Source: Paulinella micropora (Eukaryota; Cercozoa; Imbricatea; Euglyphida). From it: a stretch of DNA of 64,000 nucleotides. The notes below the pieces were generated by a model. That model worked only from the letters and a program-made list of their open reading frames with translations, did not search any database and had not been told where the DNA came from. Where the stretch lies: assembly GCA_009731375.1 (NCBI GenBank), contig BJOX01000184.1:128158-192157 (forward strand), given 5' to 3'. Of this stretch, positions 1 to 10,918 are shown piece by piece. Each line of letters starts with the position of its first letter. Position 1 is the first letter of the stretch. A program made the translations under genes and the position numbers.

Positions 1-83
1 GGGCAGTTCCAACACTTCCAGACGGGCCGGTATGTTCAATGAAAATACTGGTCCAGACGGATCGGTATGTTCAATGAAAATAC
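1..83 (-). repeat. SINE tail, tandem 35-bp unit
   Basis: Two near-identical units containing GGTATGTTCAATGAAAATAC lie next to the tRNA-like head. The 26.3-kb copy has one such unit, then continues into the same downstream sequence (AAGTGTTGGAACTGCCC). The left edge is cut by the window start. Confidence 0.6.
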
Positions 84-159
84 TGGTGGCACCGACGGGA
101 ATCGAACTGGCGACAGGGCCCAGATGGTAGAACTTGACCACTGGGCTATCACGGTGTCC
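84..159 (-). repeat. tRNA-derived SINE head, copy A
   Basis: Read on the minus strand, this has a tRNA-like body with a good A box (TAGCCCAGTGG, 138-148), a near-consensus B box (AGTTCGATTCC, 98-108) and a 3' CCA at 84-86. The acceptor arms pair except at one position, but the T and anticodon arms do not fold cleanly, so it looks like a degenerate pol III promoter head rather than a working tRNA gene. A 35-bp tail unit follows, present twice in tandem (about 17-83). The same unit occurs at 26308-26381 in the other orientation. Confidence 0.7.
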
Positions 160-233
<74 letters not shown>

Positions 234-298
234 CCCCTCACGGTAGTAACCATTATGATCATCATCATCATCATCATCTTCATCATCATCATCATTAT
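160..298. repeat. (TAA)n and (ATC)n microsatellites
   Basis: Uninterrupted TAA triplets at 160-232 begin directly after the SINE head, and ATC triplets at about 256-298 follow. No coding content. Confidence 0.9.
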
Positions 299-330
299 AG
301 TCATCATGACAAATATTGGAATTCTATTAA

Positions 331-504
331 CCCTTATCCTGTGTCGCGCCCAATATTGGACGTGGCATCCAATTTTGGAGGGCTCATTTGGACATGATGT
401 TGTCCACATGTAAGGGTAAAAGCGGTAATTTGCAGGGCTCAACATGACTGTATGCGTCCAATAGTGGACACTGCGTTCAATATTGGACACGCACAGGGTA
501 AGGG
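331..504. mobile_element. piggyBac-like MITE
   Basis: A 174-bp segment is flanked on both sides by TTAA (327-330 and 505-508). Its ends are inverted repeats, CCCTTATCCTGTG at left and CACAGGGTAAGGG at right, followed inward by copies of CCAATATTGGAC-like sequence. TTAA targets with ends starting CCC are the hallmark of piggyBac-superfamily elements. It carries no transposase, so it would be non-autonomous. Confidence 0.65.
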
Positions 505-983
505 TTAATAGTCTTTTATGCTTTACTACTGCCTATAGCAATAATTACTTGTTTGCCTCCTAGTTAGGATGATAGAAGTAGTGCTGTACTAGTCTTTTCT
601 AGTTACTAGTGCCTCACATCAAAATCCTTTCATGTTTTAACTAGTACTAGTAATAGTACTAATACTATGTGTAACTTTGCAAACACACAGAAAAAAAATC
701 TATACCTTACCTTACGGCTTCTATATTTTACGCTAGAGCAAAGCCAAAAAAAAAAAAATCTGTATCTTACCTTACAACGACTATTTCGGCAAAAGGTACA
801 TGTACATTTGGAACCAAATTCCCTACAGCGTAGTGGAGAGGAAACAGAAGAACAAAGGAAATGATGGGAAATCAATTTAATTATATTTATTTATTAATTT
901 AAATTATATTTGAATGAAATTATTAAATATTTTCACAAAAAATTCAACTTTATCCGACCATATAGTATTTCATAAAAAAATCA

Positions 984-1370
984 ACTTGAAGTCACATAGA
1001 CAACGCTATGACAAACTACCGGAAACGACAGGAAACCCGTAATTTAGCTTCCATTTGCTGCTGCAAATGATTCTAAAACAAATTTATTAATAATTGATTG
1101 AATAATCATTAAACTTCAAGTTGCAAGTGACTTGAATTTTTTTTTTCAAAAAGTGTCACAAAAAATCCAACGTGACTTGAAGTCACATAGATAACGCTCA
1201 GTATGAGCCTTCAGAAACTACCGGAAACGACAGGAAACACATAATTTAGCTTCCATGTGCTGCTGCAAATGATTCTAAAACAAATTTATTAATAATTGAT
1301 TGAATAATCATTAAACTTCAAGTCAACTCAAGTTGTGACTTGAACTTTTTTTTCAAAAAGTGTCACAGAC
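984..1370. repeat. 191-bp tandem duplication
   Basis: Two copies (from 984 and from 1175) share ACTTGAAGTCACATAGA, CTACCGGAAACGACAGGAAA, the TGCTGCTGCAAATGATTC stretch and an A/T-rich tail. They differ by scattered substitutions and small indels. The stretch 510-1430 otherwise shows no gene. Confidence 0.8.
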
Positions 1371-1449
1371 TGTGTTTGCGTAAACTTGAGTTAGAAACGA
1401 AGTCATCCGATAATCATTAATATTGACGGGGCAACGTGATTTCCTTATT

Positions 1450-2309
1450 TTATTTCAATAAGAATGAGACTGGGTCGTTAGGTGGGCGCAAAGAGGCTAG
1501 ACCGCTGGCAACCGATGTGCTCGCCACCGACAACTTCTCTGCCGCAGCTTTCATCCTGTTAATCCATTCCTGTTGCTGCAGTTCGAGTTTCTTCTCGTTC
1601 TCTTTGCGCTGCCTCATATAGGCCCGTTCCTCCTCCAAGGCCTGGCTTCGGCGCTTCTTCCATATCCTTCTTCATGTAATCCTTATCAAAGCAAAGAACT
1701 TGTCAACCTTCTCGTTGTCATGCTGGTCCAGGAGCCCATACGATGCCGATGCCGATGGCTGGACTGCCCCAGCCCCCGAAGGATTTGCCGGGCGTCTTTT
1801 TGGACTTCTTCCCCTTGTTCTTAGGCTCAGGCTTCTAGTACACATGCAAGTTTGGGCCGCATGTGAAATGAATCAGAAAATATAATAAAGGGACACTAGC
1901 ACTGACGCGGGAATGAGGGGGACATCATCGTCGTCCTCAGGCAGAATCTCGTCGTCTGGTGGCGACTTATGCTTGCCCTTGCACTTGCGTGGCAGTCGGC
2001 CCCCGGGGGGGGCGGCGATGGAAGCGCATGTACATAAAGCGGCGGCAGGGGCTTAAACCACGGAAGGAACACCATATTATCTTTTGATGTACCCGGTTGT
2101 ATCGGAGTTAACAAGGGAATGACGGTCGCAACATACTCTTCCTTAGGAATCAAAGGAAGGGCGCTGCTCACGACAGGATCGATCTTCTGGTAAGTGATTA
2201 AGGTAAGTTGGCAATTGGGGTTCTGGATGTTCCCCCCAGTGACTAACCGACGCATCAACAGCGCATTGTCGTGTCCCTTCTTACTGCCGCGTTTCTTAGG
2301 TTCCAAAGC
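1450..2309 (-). pseudogene. decayed coiled-coil/basic ORF
   Basis: Minus-strand reading gives protein-like but frame-broken segments. A basic N-terminal part and a Pro-rich stretch lie at about 2040-2309. An acidic linker in another frame lies at about 1900-1990, a Lys-rich stretch at about 1770-1840, and a charged coiled-coil C-terminus ends at a TAA near 1450. The layout (basic segment, acidic linker, coiled coil) is like ORFs that accompany some DNA transposons, but I recognise no domain. At least two frame changes make it a pseudogene or poor sequence. The 5' end abuts the N gap at 2361. Confidence 0.3.
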
Positions 2310-2864
2310 CACTGGTCTGCAACAGGCAAGAAACAACAAGAGCGCCCCGGGGGGGGGGGGNNNNNNNNNNNNNNNNNNNNNNNNNNNNNNNNNNNNNNNN
2401 NNNNNNNNNNNNNNNNNNNNNNNNNNNNNNNNNNNNNNNNNNNNNNNNNNNNNNNNNNNNNNNNNNNNNNNNNNNNNNNNNNNNNNNNNNNNNNNNNNNN
2501 NNNNNNNNNNNNNNNNNNNNNNNNNNNNNNNNNNNNNNNNNNNNNNNNNNNNNNNNNNNNNNNNNNNNNNNNNNNNNNNNNNNNNNNNNNNNNNNNNNNN
2601 NNNNNNNNNNNNNNNNNNNNNNNNNNNNNNNNNNNNNNNNNNNNNNNNNNNNNNNNNNNNNNNNNNNNNNNNNNNNNNNNNNNNNNNNNNNNNNNNNNNN
2701 NNNNNNNNNNNNNNNNNNNNNNNNNNNNNNNNNNNNNNNNNNNNNNNNNNNNNNNNNNNNNNNNNNNNNNNNNNNNNNNNNNNNNNNNNNNNNNNNNNNN
2801 NNNNNNNNNNNNNNNNNNNNNNNNNNNNNNNNNNNNNNNNNNNNNNNNNNNNNNNNNNNNNNNN

Positions 2865-3035
<171 letters not shown>

Positions 3036-3106
3036 ACCTTGCTATCGTGCCAAATTCTCCTTCTTTTCTCAGACAGAAAAACAACACACCTCTTTCGCGC
3101 ATCTTG

Positions 3107-3968
3107 TCAGAGACATTCTTGTGGCAGCCCTTGCGGGAGGTGCGCTGTGCTCAAGGCACTATTCTGCGCAAAATAGCGACAGCTGACAGAAGTACCAAAA
3201 CGCCAGGCACTGAGGTCCTGGTCGAACTGGGTTGCGTCCATAAACATGCCGTTTGCGCGAGTAATAGCGCCGGTCCACCAAGTAGACAGCGGTTGGTTAA
3301 AGGCGGCGGTGAACGCGAACATGGCGGTCGTATCCCGCAGGTTTGTCGTGCGCCACGGCAACGGGTGGTTGAACACGGCCGCCCGCATCCTGCACGCGGC
3401 TCACGTCCCAGCCAGCCAGGTCCTCATCGAACGCTGAGGCCATGGCAAAAGCCCCCCGCAAAGTAATTACGTTGGACGTGTCCCAGGAGCCCAAACCCCC
3501 CGAGCTGAAAACCCTCGCCATGGCAAAACTCTGTTCCAGCGACGTGATCTTGTCTGTGTGCAAGGGTGCGTCGGACGGCAATTTCTGCAGCCTGCTGCAG
3601 TTGTAGAAGTGCCGGCCGCTAGAGGGGTGCAGTATTACCTGATCCCAACTCACGATTTCAACAAGCGAATCGCGCGTGGTCTGATCCGCCTCCTGCATGG
3701 TCCAGCCCGCCAGCGCCAGGGTCGTGGTGACCCGCACCAAACCACTGGTTGCATAAACATGCCGGCACGGGAGTGGAGGTGTTGGGCAGCTCTCGTCGGG
3801 CCCGCCGTCACCCCAGTTCACGACCCCCTGAGATGACGGCACAACAATGGCGGGCAGTGTTAGGACCTGCCCCTGCTCGACCGACCACCGGGACACGAAG
3901 AGCTCGCGTGCGCTCTGCCGCTCTAGCAAGAGCTTGACCTCGGCCGACCCCAGCGTAGCCTTGGCAGC
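3107..3968 (-). pseudogene. BspA/DUF285-like surface protein, C-terminal part, frameshifted
   Basis: Minus strand. The upstream part (3390-3968) has a PKD-like VNWGDGG and a repeat with SWDTSNVITLRGAFAMASAFDE. The downstream part (3107-3388, different frame) continues with MFAFTAAFNQPLS and MFMDATQFDQDLSAW. These are the MF..A..FNQ.L..W repeats of the BspA-like/DUF285 family, found in bacteria, protists and large viruses and usually on cell surfaces. A frameshift lies near 3385. The N-terminus is lost in the gap 3969-4685. Family assignment is good; host or viral origin is unknown. Confidence 0.6.
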
Positions 3969-4686
3969 NNNNNNNNNNNNNNNNNNNNNNNNNNNNNNNN
4001 NNNNNNNNNNNNNNNNNNNNNNNNNNNNNNNNNNNNNNNNNNNNNNNNNNNNNNNNNNNNNNNNNNNNNNNNNNNNNNNNNNNNNNNNNNNNNNNNNNNN
4101 NNNNNNNNNNNNNNNNNNNNNNNNNNNNNNNNNNNNNNNNNNNNNNNNNNNNNNNNNNNNNNNNNNNNNNNNNNNNNNNNNNNNNNNNNNNNNNNNNNNN
4201 NNNNNNNNNNNNNNNNNNNNNNNNNNNNNNNNNNNNNNNNNNNNNNNNNNNNNNNNNNNNNNNNNNNNNNNNNNNNNNNNNNNNNNNNNNNNNNNNNNNN
4301 NNNNNNNNNNNNNNNNNNNNNNNNNNNNNNNNNNNNNNNNNNNNNNNNNNNNNNNNNNNNNNNNNNNNNNNNNNNNNNNNNNNNNNNNNNNNNNNNNNNN
4401 NNNNNNNNNNNNNNNNNNNNNNNNNNNNNNNNNNNNNNNNNNNNNNNNNNNNNNNNNNNNNNNNNNNNNNNNNNNNNNNNNNNNNNNNNNNNNNNNNNNN
4501 NNNNNNNNNNNNNNNNNNNNNNNNNNNNNNNNNNNNNNNNNNNNNNNNNNNNNNNNNNNNNNNNNNNNNNNNNNNNNNNNNNNNNNNNNNNNNNNNNNNN
4601 NNNNNNNNNNNNNNNNNNNNNNNNNNNNNNNNNNNNNNNNNNNNNNNNNNNNNNNNNNNNNNNNNNNNNNNNNNNNNNNNNNNNNT

Positions 4687-7257
4687 ACACTGTGCGAAGA
4701 CTCGCCCGGCAAGTTTCTGCGGCTGCGCAATCACAAGACCCTGCGCGAGGGCGCGCGGGCCGATGTCCTCAGCGTCGAACAGCCAATCCCCGGGGGTGAC
4801 TTCACGCAGGTGTCGTGCAAGAACTTTGTGGGCGCCGCGACGCCCCGCGGCAAGAGCAAAGACTTCGTGTTGCACCCCTCGTTGCTGGCGCGGTCGCCCA
4901 CCGCGAACGTGCTGGTAACCGAAGGCCTGTCGCTGCAGGAGTACGGGCTGGCGTCGACCCAAATGACCTCCAAGCGACGCAGGGCCAACCGTGTGGTGCT
5001 GCGCGCGGTAGTCCAGAGCCACTTTGTGTCGTGGTCGGAACGTGAGCCCGTGCTGCCCGAACGAACGACCGAGTTTACGAAGGGCTCGGCGGAGGGCGCG
5101 TCGCTGCTGGCGGACCACCTGCACACCATGGCCCTGTTGCGGCTGTGCCTGGCGCGCTACTCGGTGTGCCGCCAGGTGGTCAAGAACACCTTTGTGGCGG
5201 ACACGGCCGAACAAACTTTGGGCGAGCAATCATCGGGGCCGCTGATGCACTGGCTGGAACACTGCGTACGCGCCGGCCTGGTCAGCACCACCGTCCCGGC
5301 GCTGGTGCAAGGTTTGTTGGCGGATTCGCACAAGGCCAGGGCCAGCGCCAAGTCCGCAAAGGCCGACCGTATGTACGTGGCGGTTGGCCCCAAGTCCGAG
5401 GGCACGAACAAGAGTTTTCCGCGTTCGCTCAACTTTTTCCCGACGAGATTCTACGTCCTGAACACCGTCTACCTGGCTACCGACGGCGAAATGACGTTCG
5501 TCGACTGGCTACAGCGCGAGGCCAGGAGCGAGGCCCAGCTTTGTCTGGTGCTGGAATCGGTGCTTTCGCTGGTTAAGTGCCTGTCGGACGCGCTGGCCGT
5601 GTTTGACCCCAACGAGAAGTACTTCTTCGATCAGGGCGGGAGGGCGGGTTCCCTCCGCAAGCCGGAAACCATGAACAGCCTGAACGGCTGCGTCACGTGC
5701 ACGTTCGTCAGCGCGCATAACCTCGTCCTGGTGTTTGCGGTAGACGCGCACCGGCTGGCCTGCGAAAGGATGCACACCGCCGGGCGGTACAAGTGTATGC
5801 AAAAGTCGTGTGACGTCGGGGACGAGTACCCGCTGGCGCTGCTGGACACCGAAAAAATGTTCATCGGCCCGCTGCCGCCGGCGGAGGCCAAGAAATGCCT
5901 GCACCTCATGGAGAACAACCGGGTGGTCAAGGGCGCGCAGTACTTTAGCAGGAAGAGCAGTGAGGACTGCTCGCCCGAAATGTTAGAGAAGCTGAGGGGC
6001 GCGCTGCAGGCCGACCCGCTGAGGGAGCTCCCGGAGACGCGCAAGATGTTTACGAAGCTACGGGACTCTGTGGACAAGCGCCTGCGCGCTGGTGAACAAA
6101 AGCACACCCGCACCAGCAGCCAAAAGAAGCAGCAAGACGATGATCCGGGGCTGTCGACGGCGCTGTACCCTAGAGCGGACTTCCGGGTCGGGGAGCTCTG
6201 CAAGCGCTACACCTGCCTGGCGGGGCCCTCGCATGGTGGACACGGCCTTTCGCCGCACTTCCAGTCCGTACAGCTGCTACTGTTTGCGTCCTCGTGCTAC
6301 ACGCTGGAGGATCCCTTCTCGTCGCTGCGGCGGCTATTGGTTTACAGGCTGTCCCGCTGGCTGGGCGCGGAGGGCTGCGCGTTGGGGGTGTTGTTGTACC
6401 TAGAAGAGGACGACTGCACTCTGCACGGGCTGCAGCACCCGGAGGTCTGCTCGGCCAGCCCCTCGGCGTTGGTCATGCTAGAGGAACAGTGCGCTGTGGC
6501 ACATGGCGGCTGGGCGCCGGACCGCCGCCAGCACCCGGTGACGAGGCTGCTGGATGTTGTGAACGAGCACCCCCTGTGGGGCGACGTGGACCGCCAAACG
6601 ACGAGTGATCAGTGGGCAGAGGCCTGTGTCGAGCTGTACCGCCGCAGGCTCAAGCCAATCCATGACCTGTTGCAGAAACCCGGACAAACGCAGATCGGGA
6701 AAGCCCTCACGTACTTACAAAACATCTGCGCCCAGGCGGGCCGGCCCGCGACCATAGCGCCGACGCAGAGGTTGGGCCAGGAGCTCTTGAGCCTCGTCGG
6801 GGACAAGCTGCGACTGGGCATGACGGGGGCGGTCCACGCGGGCCACGATTTCCTGTACGTGCATGCACCCAAATATCCGGCCCCACACTACAACAACTAC
6901 GCGTTTGAAGCGCCCAAGAACAGGCTGCACGGTCTGGCAGCCCACTGGAACTCGGCGTGCGTGGATGAGCTGGCGGGGCTGTCTACGCCGTTGTCCGCGC
7001 CCCTGCCGAAGGCCTTCCTGAGCCTCAAGCGGGAATTCAGGGGGCAGGAGAGCGCGCCCGGGCGCGCGCCCAGGGGGGAGGCCGTGCCCGGCCTCTACGT
7101 AGAGGGCGACTGGGTGTGTCAGCTCCCGCCCCGCGCCGTTGCCGGCCCCGAGACTCCCCTCCCGGCGGAGGACGATTTGTCCGAATCTTTACTTTCCCCC
7201 GGCGCCAGCGCAGAGTCGGACCAGGTGCCGGTTGCTACTTTTATTCCGCCGGACTAG
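4687..7257 (+). CDS. large unidentified protein, 5' end in gap
   Basis: An uninterrupted frame of 856 codons runs from the end of the gap to TAG at 7255-7257; codon use is strongly GC-rich. The start is not visible. I recognise no domain. The protein is mainly globular, with several Cys (for example RMHTAGRYKCMQKSC), a Lys/Arg/Gln-rich hinge near 6080-6140 and a Pro/Ser-rich acidic tail. It is intronless, unlike the host enzyme at 41-56 kb, and sits between two surface-type pseudogenes on the other strand. A structural protein of a large DNA virus (herpes- or mirus-like) is one possibility, but I have no motif to prove it. Confidence 0.6.
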   Translation, partial: TLCEDSPGKFLRLRNHKTLREGARADVLSVEQPIPGGDFTQVSCKNFVGAATPRGKSKDFVLHPSLLARSPTANVLVTEGLSLQEYGLASTQMTSKRRRANRVVLRAVVQSHFVSWSEREPVLPERTTEFTKGSAEGASLLADHLHTMALLRLCLARYSVCRQVVKNTFVADTAEQTLGEQSSGPLMHWLEHCVRAGLVSTTVPALVQGLLADSHKARASAKSAKADRMYVAVGPKSEGTNKSFPRSLNFFPTRFYVLNTVYLATDGEMTFVDWLQREARSEAQLCLVLESVLSLVKCLSDALAVFDPNEKYFFDQGGRAGSLRKPETMNSLNGCVTCTFVSAHNLVLVFAVDAHRLACERMHTAGRYKCMQKSCDVGDEYPLALLDTEKMFIGPLPPAEAKKCLHLMENNRVVKGAQYFSRKSSEDCSPEMLEKLRGALQADPLRELPETRKMFTKLRDSVDKRLRAGEQKHTRTSSQKKQQDDDPGLSTALYPRADFRVGELCKRYTCLAGPSHGGHGLSPHFQSVQLLLFASSCYTLEDPFSSLRRLLVYRLSRWLGAEGCALGVLLYLEEDDCTLHGLQHPEVCSASPSALVMLEEQCAVAHGGWAPDRRQHPVTRLLDVVNEHPLWGDVDRQTTSDQWAEACVELYRRRLKPIHDLLQKPGQTQIGKALTYLQNICAQAGRPATIAPTQRLGQELLSLVGDKLRLGMTGAVHAGHDFLYVHAPKYPAPHYNNYAFEAPKNRLHGLAAHWNSACVDELAGLSTPLSAPLPKAFLSLKREFRGQESAPGRAPRGEAVPGLYVEGDWVCQLPPRAVAGPETPLPAEDDLSESLLSPGASAESDQVPVATFIPPD

Positions 7258-7485
7258 CTACGTTTTCTGTTGTTGTTAAGCGACTTTTTGTAAGAAAAAA
7301 AGAAGACAATTAAAAGACCACAAGTGAAAAACAAAAATTTGTTAGTTAGTTTTTTTTACGGATCACTTGAATCCCGCCCTTAAATACGCGGCCTCCTCTT
7401 GTTTTTTTTTTGTTTTACTTTTACCCCCCCCCTCCCCCCCCAAGCCAAAAAAAAGAAATTGAGGGAAATCCTTGGACAGTTCATA
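7258..7485. other. intergenic, convergent 3' ends
   Basis: A 228-bp spacer lies between the convergent large ORF and the glycoprotein gene. It has T and C runs and AATTAAAAG at about 7306, a possible polyadenylation signal for the plus-strand gene. No ORF. Confidence 0.4.
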
Positions 7486-9434
7486 TTAATAATCATTCCA
7501 GGGGTCCAGCGTAGAAAGCTCGTCGCTAGGCCGCCTGGCACAGTCGTCAAAAGTATTATTATCTGTCTTGTTGGTGATCTTTTTTCTGGCTACAGAAACA
7601 AACCAGGCCAGGAGGCAGAAAGCAAGTAACAGGCACACGCCCAGAATCTCCAGGCCGCGCCGCCGCCGCCCAGTCGCCGGCTGTAGCAAGCGGCTTGTGA
7701 GCGCGCCAGGAACACCCTGCGACGGGCGCTGGCGGCAGTTGTCGCCAGCATCCGTCGTCGGCGGGGTAGTTCCAGGGCAAATTCTACGCGCAGCACCAGC
7801 CAGAGCGTAGAATTCGGCCACCGCCAGCTAATGTTAGCCAAGGGATTGTCCAAACAAAAAAAGGTGCAGGCAATGGATGCTTGCGTGTCGTTGACCCACC
7901 CGCCCGCCGAGGCCAGCAGAACAGCGGGGTCGCCAGCATTCTCCTCCCAGATCTGCAGCCAAAACTGGGTGGGCGTGAGTAGATAAGCGCTGTCGGAACT
8001 TGCCAGCCAACAGGTGCGCCCGAACAGGTTATTTGCGCCTAGTGCCAAGGTCTGGGGCAGCTGGGCTGGCACACAGCCAGAAATATTGCCGGTGGAGAGC
8101 GAGAGAGACAAGTTAGCCTCGTTAAGTCAGACCAGCGAGCACCAGTTCTGGGGCTGGAAGGCGAATTCCACGTTGGCCGCACCGCTCCCGGTGCTGTTCT
8201 GGTTATCGTAACCAAGCAAATAGCGCAGGGTCGAAGCCCCGCCCGCACAGGCCAGGGGCCTGGCGTGGCTGGACCAGCGCTGAGTGCAACTGACGACGTC
8301 GGGCTGGCAAAGTCCCGCGGTGGCTAGATCTCCCCTGCCCCAGAAGAGCCCGTCGCCTGGCGCTGGATCCAGCGGCCAGGGCCAGAGAGAAGTGTGCAAG
8401 CCGGTGAGAAATTCTATTGTGCTCCAGATCTCGTTGTTTGCAATGTCTACACCCCAAGATGTAATTAAGGCCTCGGCTCCGGCCGTGGTGTAGTTCAAGG
8501 CCGAAAACGGTATGTCAATGGTGAGGGAGGCTTCGTTGGCACAGCTCGAACGTAGCAGCAGCACAAGCGCACCACAGTCTCTACAACTGCAAGTCAGGTC
8601 TACCGTTGCTTGCCAGACAGTGCCAAAAAACAACCAGCCGGTTCCGAGCTTTGAATAGCTACCGTGCTATTGGTGCAATTATCCGGGTGCACCAAAACTG
8701 CGTGCAGCGTACCCCAGGGCTGGGGCACCGACACTAAAGCCGTAGGGAGACGAAGGGAGCTGCTACCCGCACGCTCGTGCTCTCAAGCCACGGCAAGGGC
8801 CAGGCTGCGTTGGGCAGGGTTTCGTCGGCGGGACCCGGCACGGGGCCGCACTGGCTGCTGTTGTAACCGTCAACGGGCGCTGTGCAAACAGCAGGGATTG
8901 CAGACGGGGACACGGAAGCTGACTGCAACGTCAATGGGAAGGCTGACGTCGACACGGAAGGCGTCGTTGACACGGAAGGCGTCGTTGACACGGAAGGCGT
9001 CGTTGACACGGAGGGCGTCGTTGACACCGAAGGCGTCGTTGACACGGAAGGCGCGGTTGAGACAGCAGGCGTCTTCGACACCGAAGGCGTGGCCGATACA
9101 GGAGGCGTCGTTGACACGGAAGGCGTGCCGGAGACAGCAGGAGGCGTCTTCGACACCGAAGGCGTCGTCGACACCGAAGGCGTCTTCGACACGGGAGGCG
9201 TATTCGACACGGGAGGAGTCTTCGACACGGGAGGCGTGCCCGGCGGGGACGCAGACCAAGTAGCTTGCAGGGGGGCGTGCGATGGAAACACTGGTCTGTA
9301 AAGTTTGCTACTCTGGTATCGGGAACGCGCCGCGCGCATATGAATGTGCACGGACAGAAGGCGCACGCCCGTGTTGCTAGTAACCAGAGCGCAAAGGAAA
9401 TTCTCCAGAACCAGGTAAAGCGTAGCTTAGACAT
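7486..9434 (-). pseudogene. mucin-like type I membrane glycoprotein, multiply frameshifted
   Basis: In minus-strand order: a signal peptide at 9434 (MSKLRFTWFWRISFALWLLA); a Ser/Thr/Pro mucin region of TPSVST-like repeats (about 8930-9260); a Cys-containing ectodomain with many N-glycosylation sequons (NCTNST, NYTT, NDTQ, NISW, NSTLW); one hydrophobic segment near 7600-7650 (GVCLLLAFCLLAWFV); then a short basic tail ending at 7486. Frame changes are needed near 9360, 8750, 8635 (a T6 run) and 7785, and an in-frame TGA lies at 8127-8129. It is either a pseudogene or sequence with homopolymer errors. Topology is clear; family is not. Confidence 0.55.
8930..9260 (-). repeat. 18-bp mucin repeat (TPSVST-type)
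   Basis: About eighteen degenerate copies of an 18-bp unit (plus strand GACACGGAAGGCGTCGTT). It codes Ser/Thr/Pro hexapeptides on the minus strand and forms the stalk of the glycoprotein. Unit variants are clustered, which suggests unequal exchange. Confidence 0.85.
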
Positions 9435-10414
9435 TTACAAAGCCCCTTGCGTGTAAATCATAACACAAGGCAAGGAACGGAGTTTTTTTTGGGAGATGGG
9501 GGGTGGGGAAGGGTTTTGTGCGTGCGTCGGATTCCCCCAAAAAAAAGGAAAGGCCAGGGACCGACAAACAGAGAGGGAGAGAAACCAAAGAGGCAAAGAA
9601 CAAGCAAGGGATAGACAAAGATAACCAAGAAATAGCAGGAAACGATTGAGAGGCTAAGATTGGCCCCCCTCTCCCTCCCCCCCTGGCTACAATTTGTTTT
9701 CCTTTAGTTTTTTTTGTCTCATTGTTCATTTACTGTGCACAGAGACAGATTTCGTTGTCGGTTTCGTTTTGTACCGCCTTTGTTTCTGCTCCTTAGACCC
9801 TCCCGCGCAAACAACTGCTTTTTTTTACCAACCTTCCCCTCCCCCTCACCCTTCCCTTGTTTTTCTCTGCTGCTCAACTTTTTTGCCCCTGGTGCGAGAG
9901 AGAAGAAAGAAATAGCAGTCCCCCCCCCCCTCTCTGTACCTCTGATCTCGGTAAGGAAAGGGAGGCANNNNNNNNNNNNNNNNNNNNNNNNNNNNNNNNN
10001 NNNNNNNNNNNNNNNNNNNNNNNNNNNNNNNNNNNNNNNNNNNNNNNNNNNNNNNNNNNNNNNNNNNNNNNNNNNNNNNNNNNNNNNNNNNNNNNNNNNN
10101 NNNNNNNNNNNNNNNNNNNNNNNNNNNNNNNNNNNNNNNNNNNNNNNNNNNNNNNNNNNNNNNNNNNNNNNNNNNNNNNNNNNNNNNNNNNNNNNNNNNN
10201 NNNNNNNNNNNNNNNNNNNNNNNNNNNNNNNNNNNNNNNNNNNNNNNNNNNNNNNNNNNNNNNNNNNNNNNNNNNNNNNNNNNNNNNNNNNNNNNNNNNN
10301 NNTTTTGCCCACCCCCCCCCCCCCCCCCCCCCCCCTCCCCACCCCCGTATTTGTTTTGTGCCTACCTCCTTTGGTCTGTGCTCGTTCGTGCGTCTAGTAG
10401 ACCTGGTGCAGATT
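9435..10414. other. low-complexity spacer with gap
   Basis: Purine-rich then pyrimidine-rich low-complexity sequence surrounds the N run 9968-10302, with C and T homopolymers at both gap edges. I see no gene. Confidence 0.6.
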
Positions 10415-10918
10415 TCAAAGTAAGGTGTTTGTTTCATCGTCCGAGTCTTCGTCGAGATTATCGGCGGGGATAAAGCTTTGCAAGTTCCGGAAGCTAATAG
10501 GGTTAGGGTAGTCCAGCTGCGTGTCTCTTGCGCTTTGCGCTAGTATCGGCCGCTCCTCTCGTTGATTCACTAACCACAGAAAGAAAGCAGCCTCCGATAG
10601 AGCGGCTAGCGCAAGGCACCACACAAGCCATTCGGTATACCAGACGAAACCAGTAACACAAGAGCTTGAAAGCAGGAGCAGGGGCAGCCACCCCCGGCCG
10701 CGGAACAGGCAGGCCAGAAGCAACCAGACCACTTCCGCTAAAGTTGTCCACGGCACACCCGTTGCTACGCCGCAAATGCCCAGCAGGCAGTACAGGCTTA
10801 CCACACTAATCGCTGTAGCCTTGGCGCTTGGCACCTCAACAAAAGCAGGGCCGCGTAAGGCTGTGCAGCTAGGAGCCAGGAGTAGTATAATATGAAATTT
10901 ACAAGGGTCGTTTTTCAT
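10415..10918 (-). CDS. small multipass membrane protein
   Basis: A 167-residue minus-strand ORF with about four hydrophobic segments (LYCLLGICGVATGV, LAEVVWLLLACLF, LPLLLLSSSCVTGFVWY, WCLALAALSEAAFFLWLV) and an acidic cytosolic-type tail (DNLDEDSDDET). I do not recognise the family. It is the last GC-rich gene before the AT-rich Polinton, and its start lies inside the inverted repeat 10892-10945. That makes the N-terminal residues uncertain. Confidence 0.5.
   Translation of the reverse strand: MKNDPCKFHIILLLAPSCTALRGPAFVEVPSAKATAISVVSLYCLLGICGVATGVPWTTLAEVVWLLLACLFRGRGWLPLLLLSSSCVTGFVWYTEWLVWCLALAALSEAAFFLWLVNQREERPILAQSARDTQLDYPNPISFRNLQSFIPADNLDEDSDDETNTLL

Noticed and set aside
84-159. 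A functional tRNA gene
   Set aside because: Good A and B boxes and CCA, but T and anticodon arms do not pair well and the unit is repeated with a SINE-like tail.
8127-8129. TGA read as an amino acid genome-wide (also TGA in gag)
   Set aside because: TGA ends the protease and ExoX-like genes and pol; evidence is too thin for reassignment, though readthrough in gag-pol stays open.
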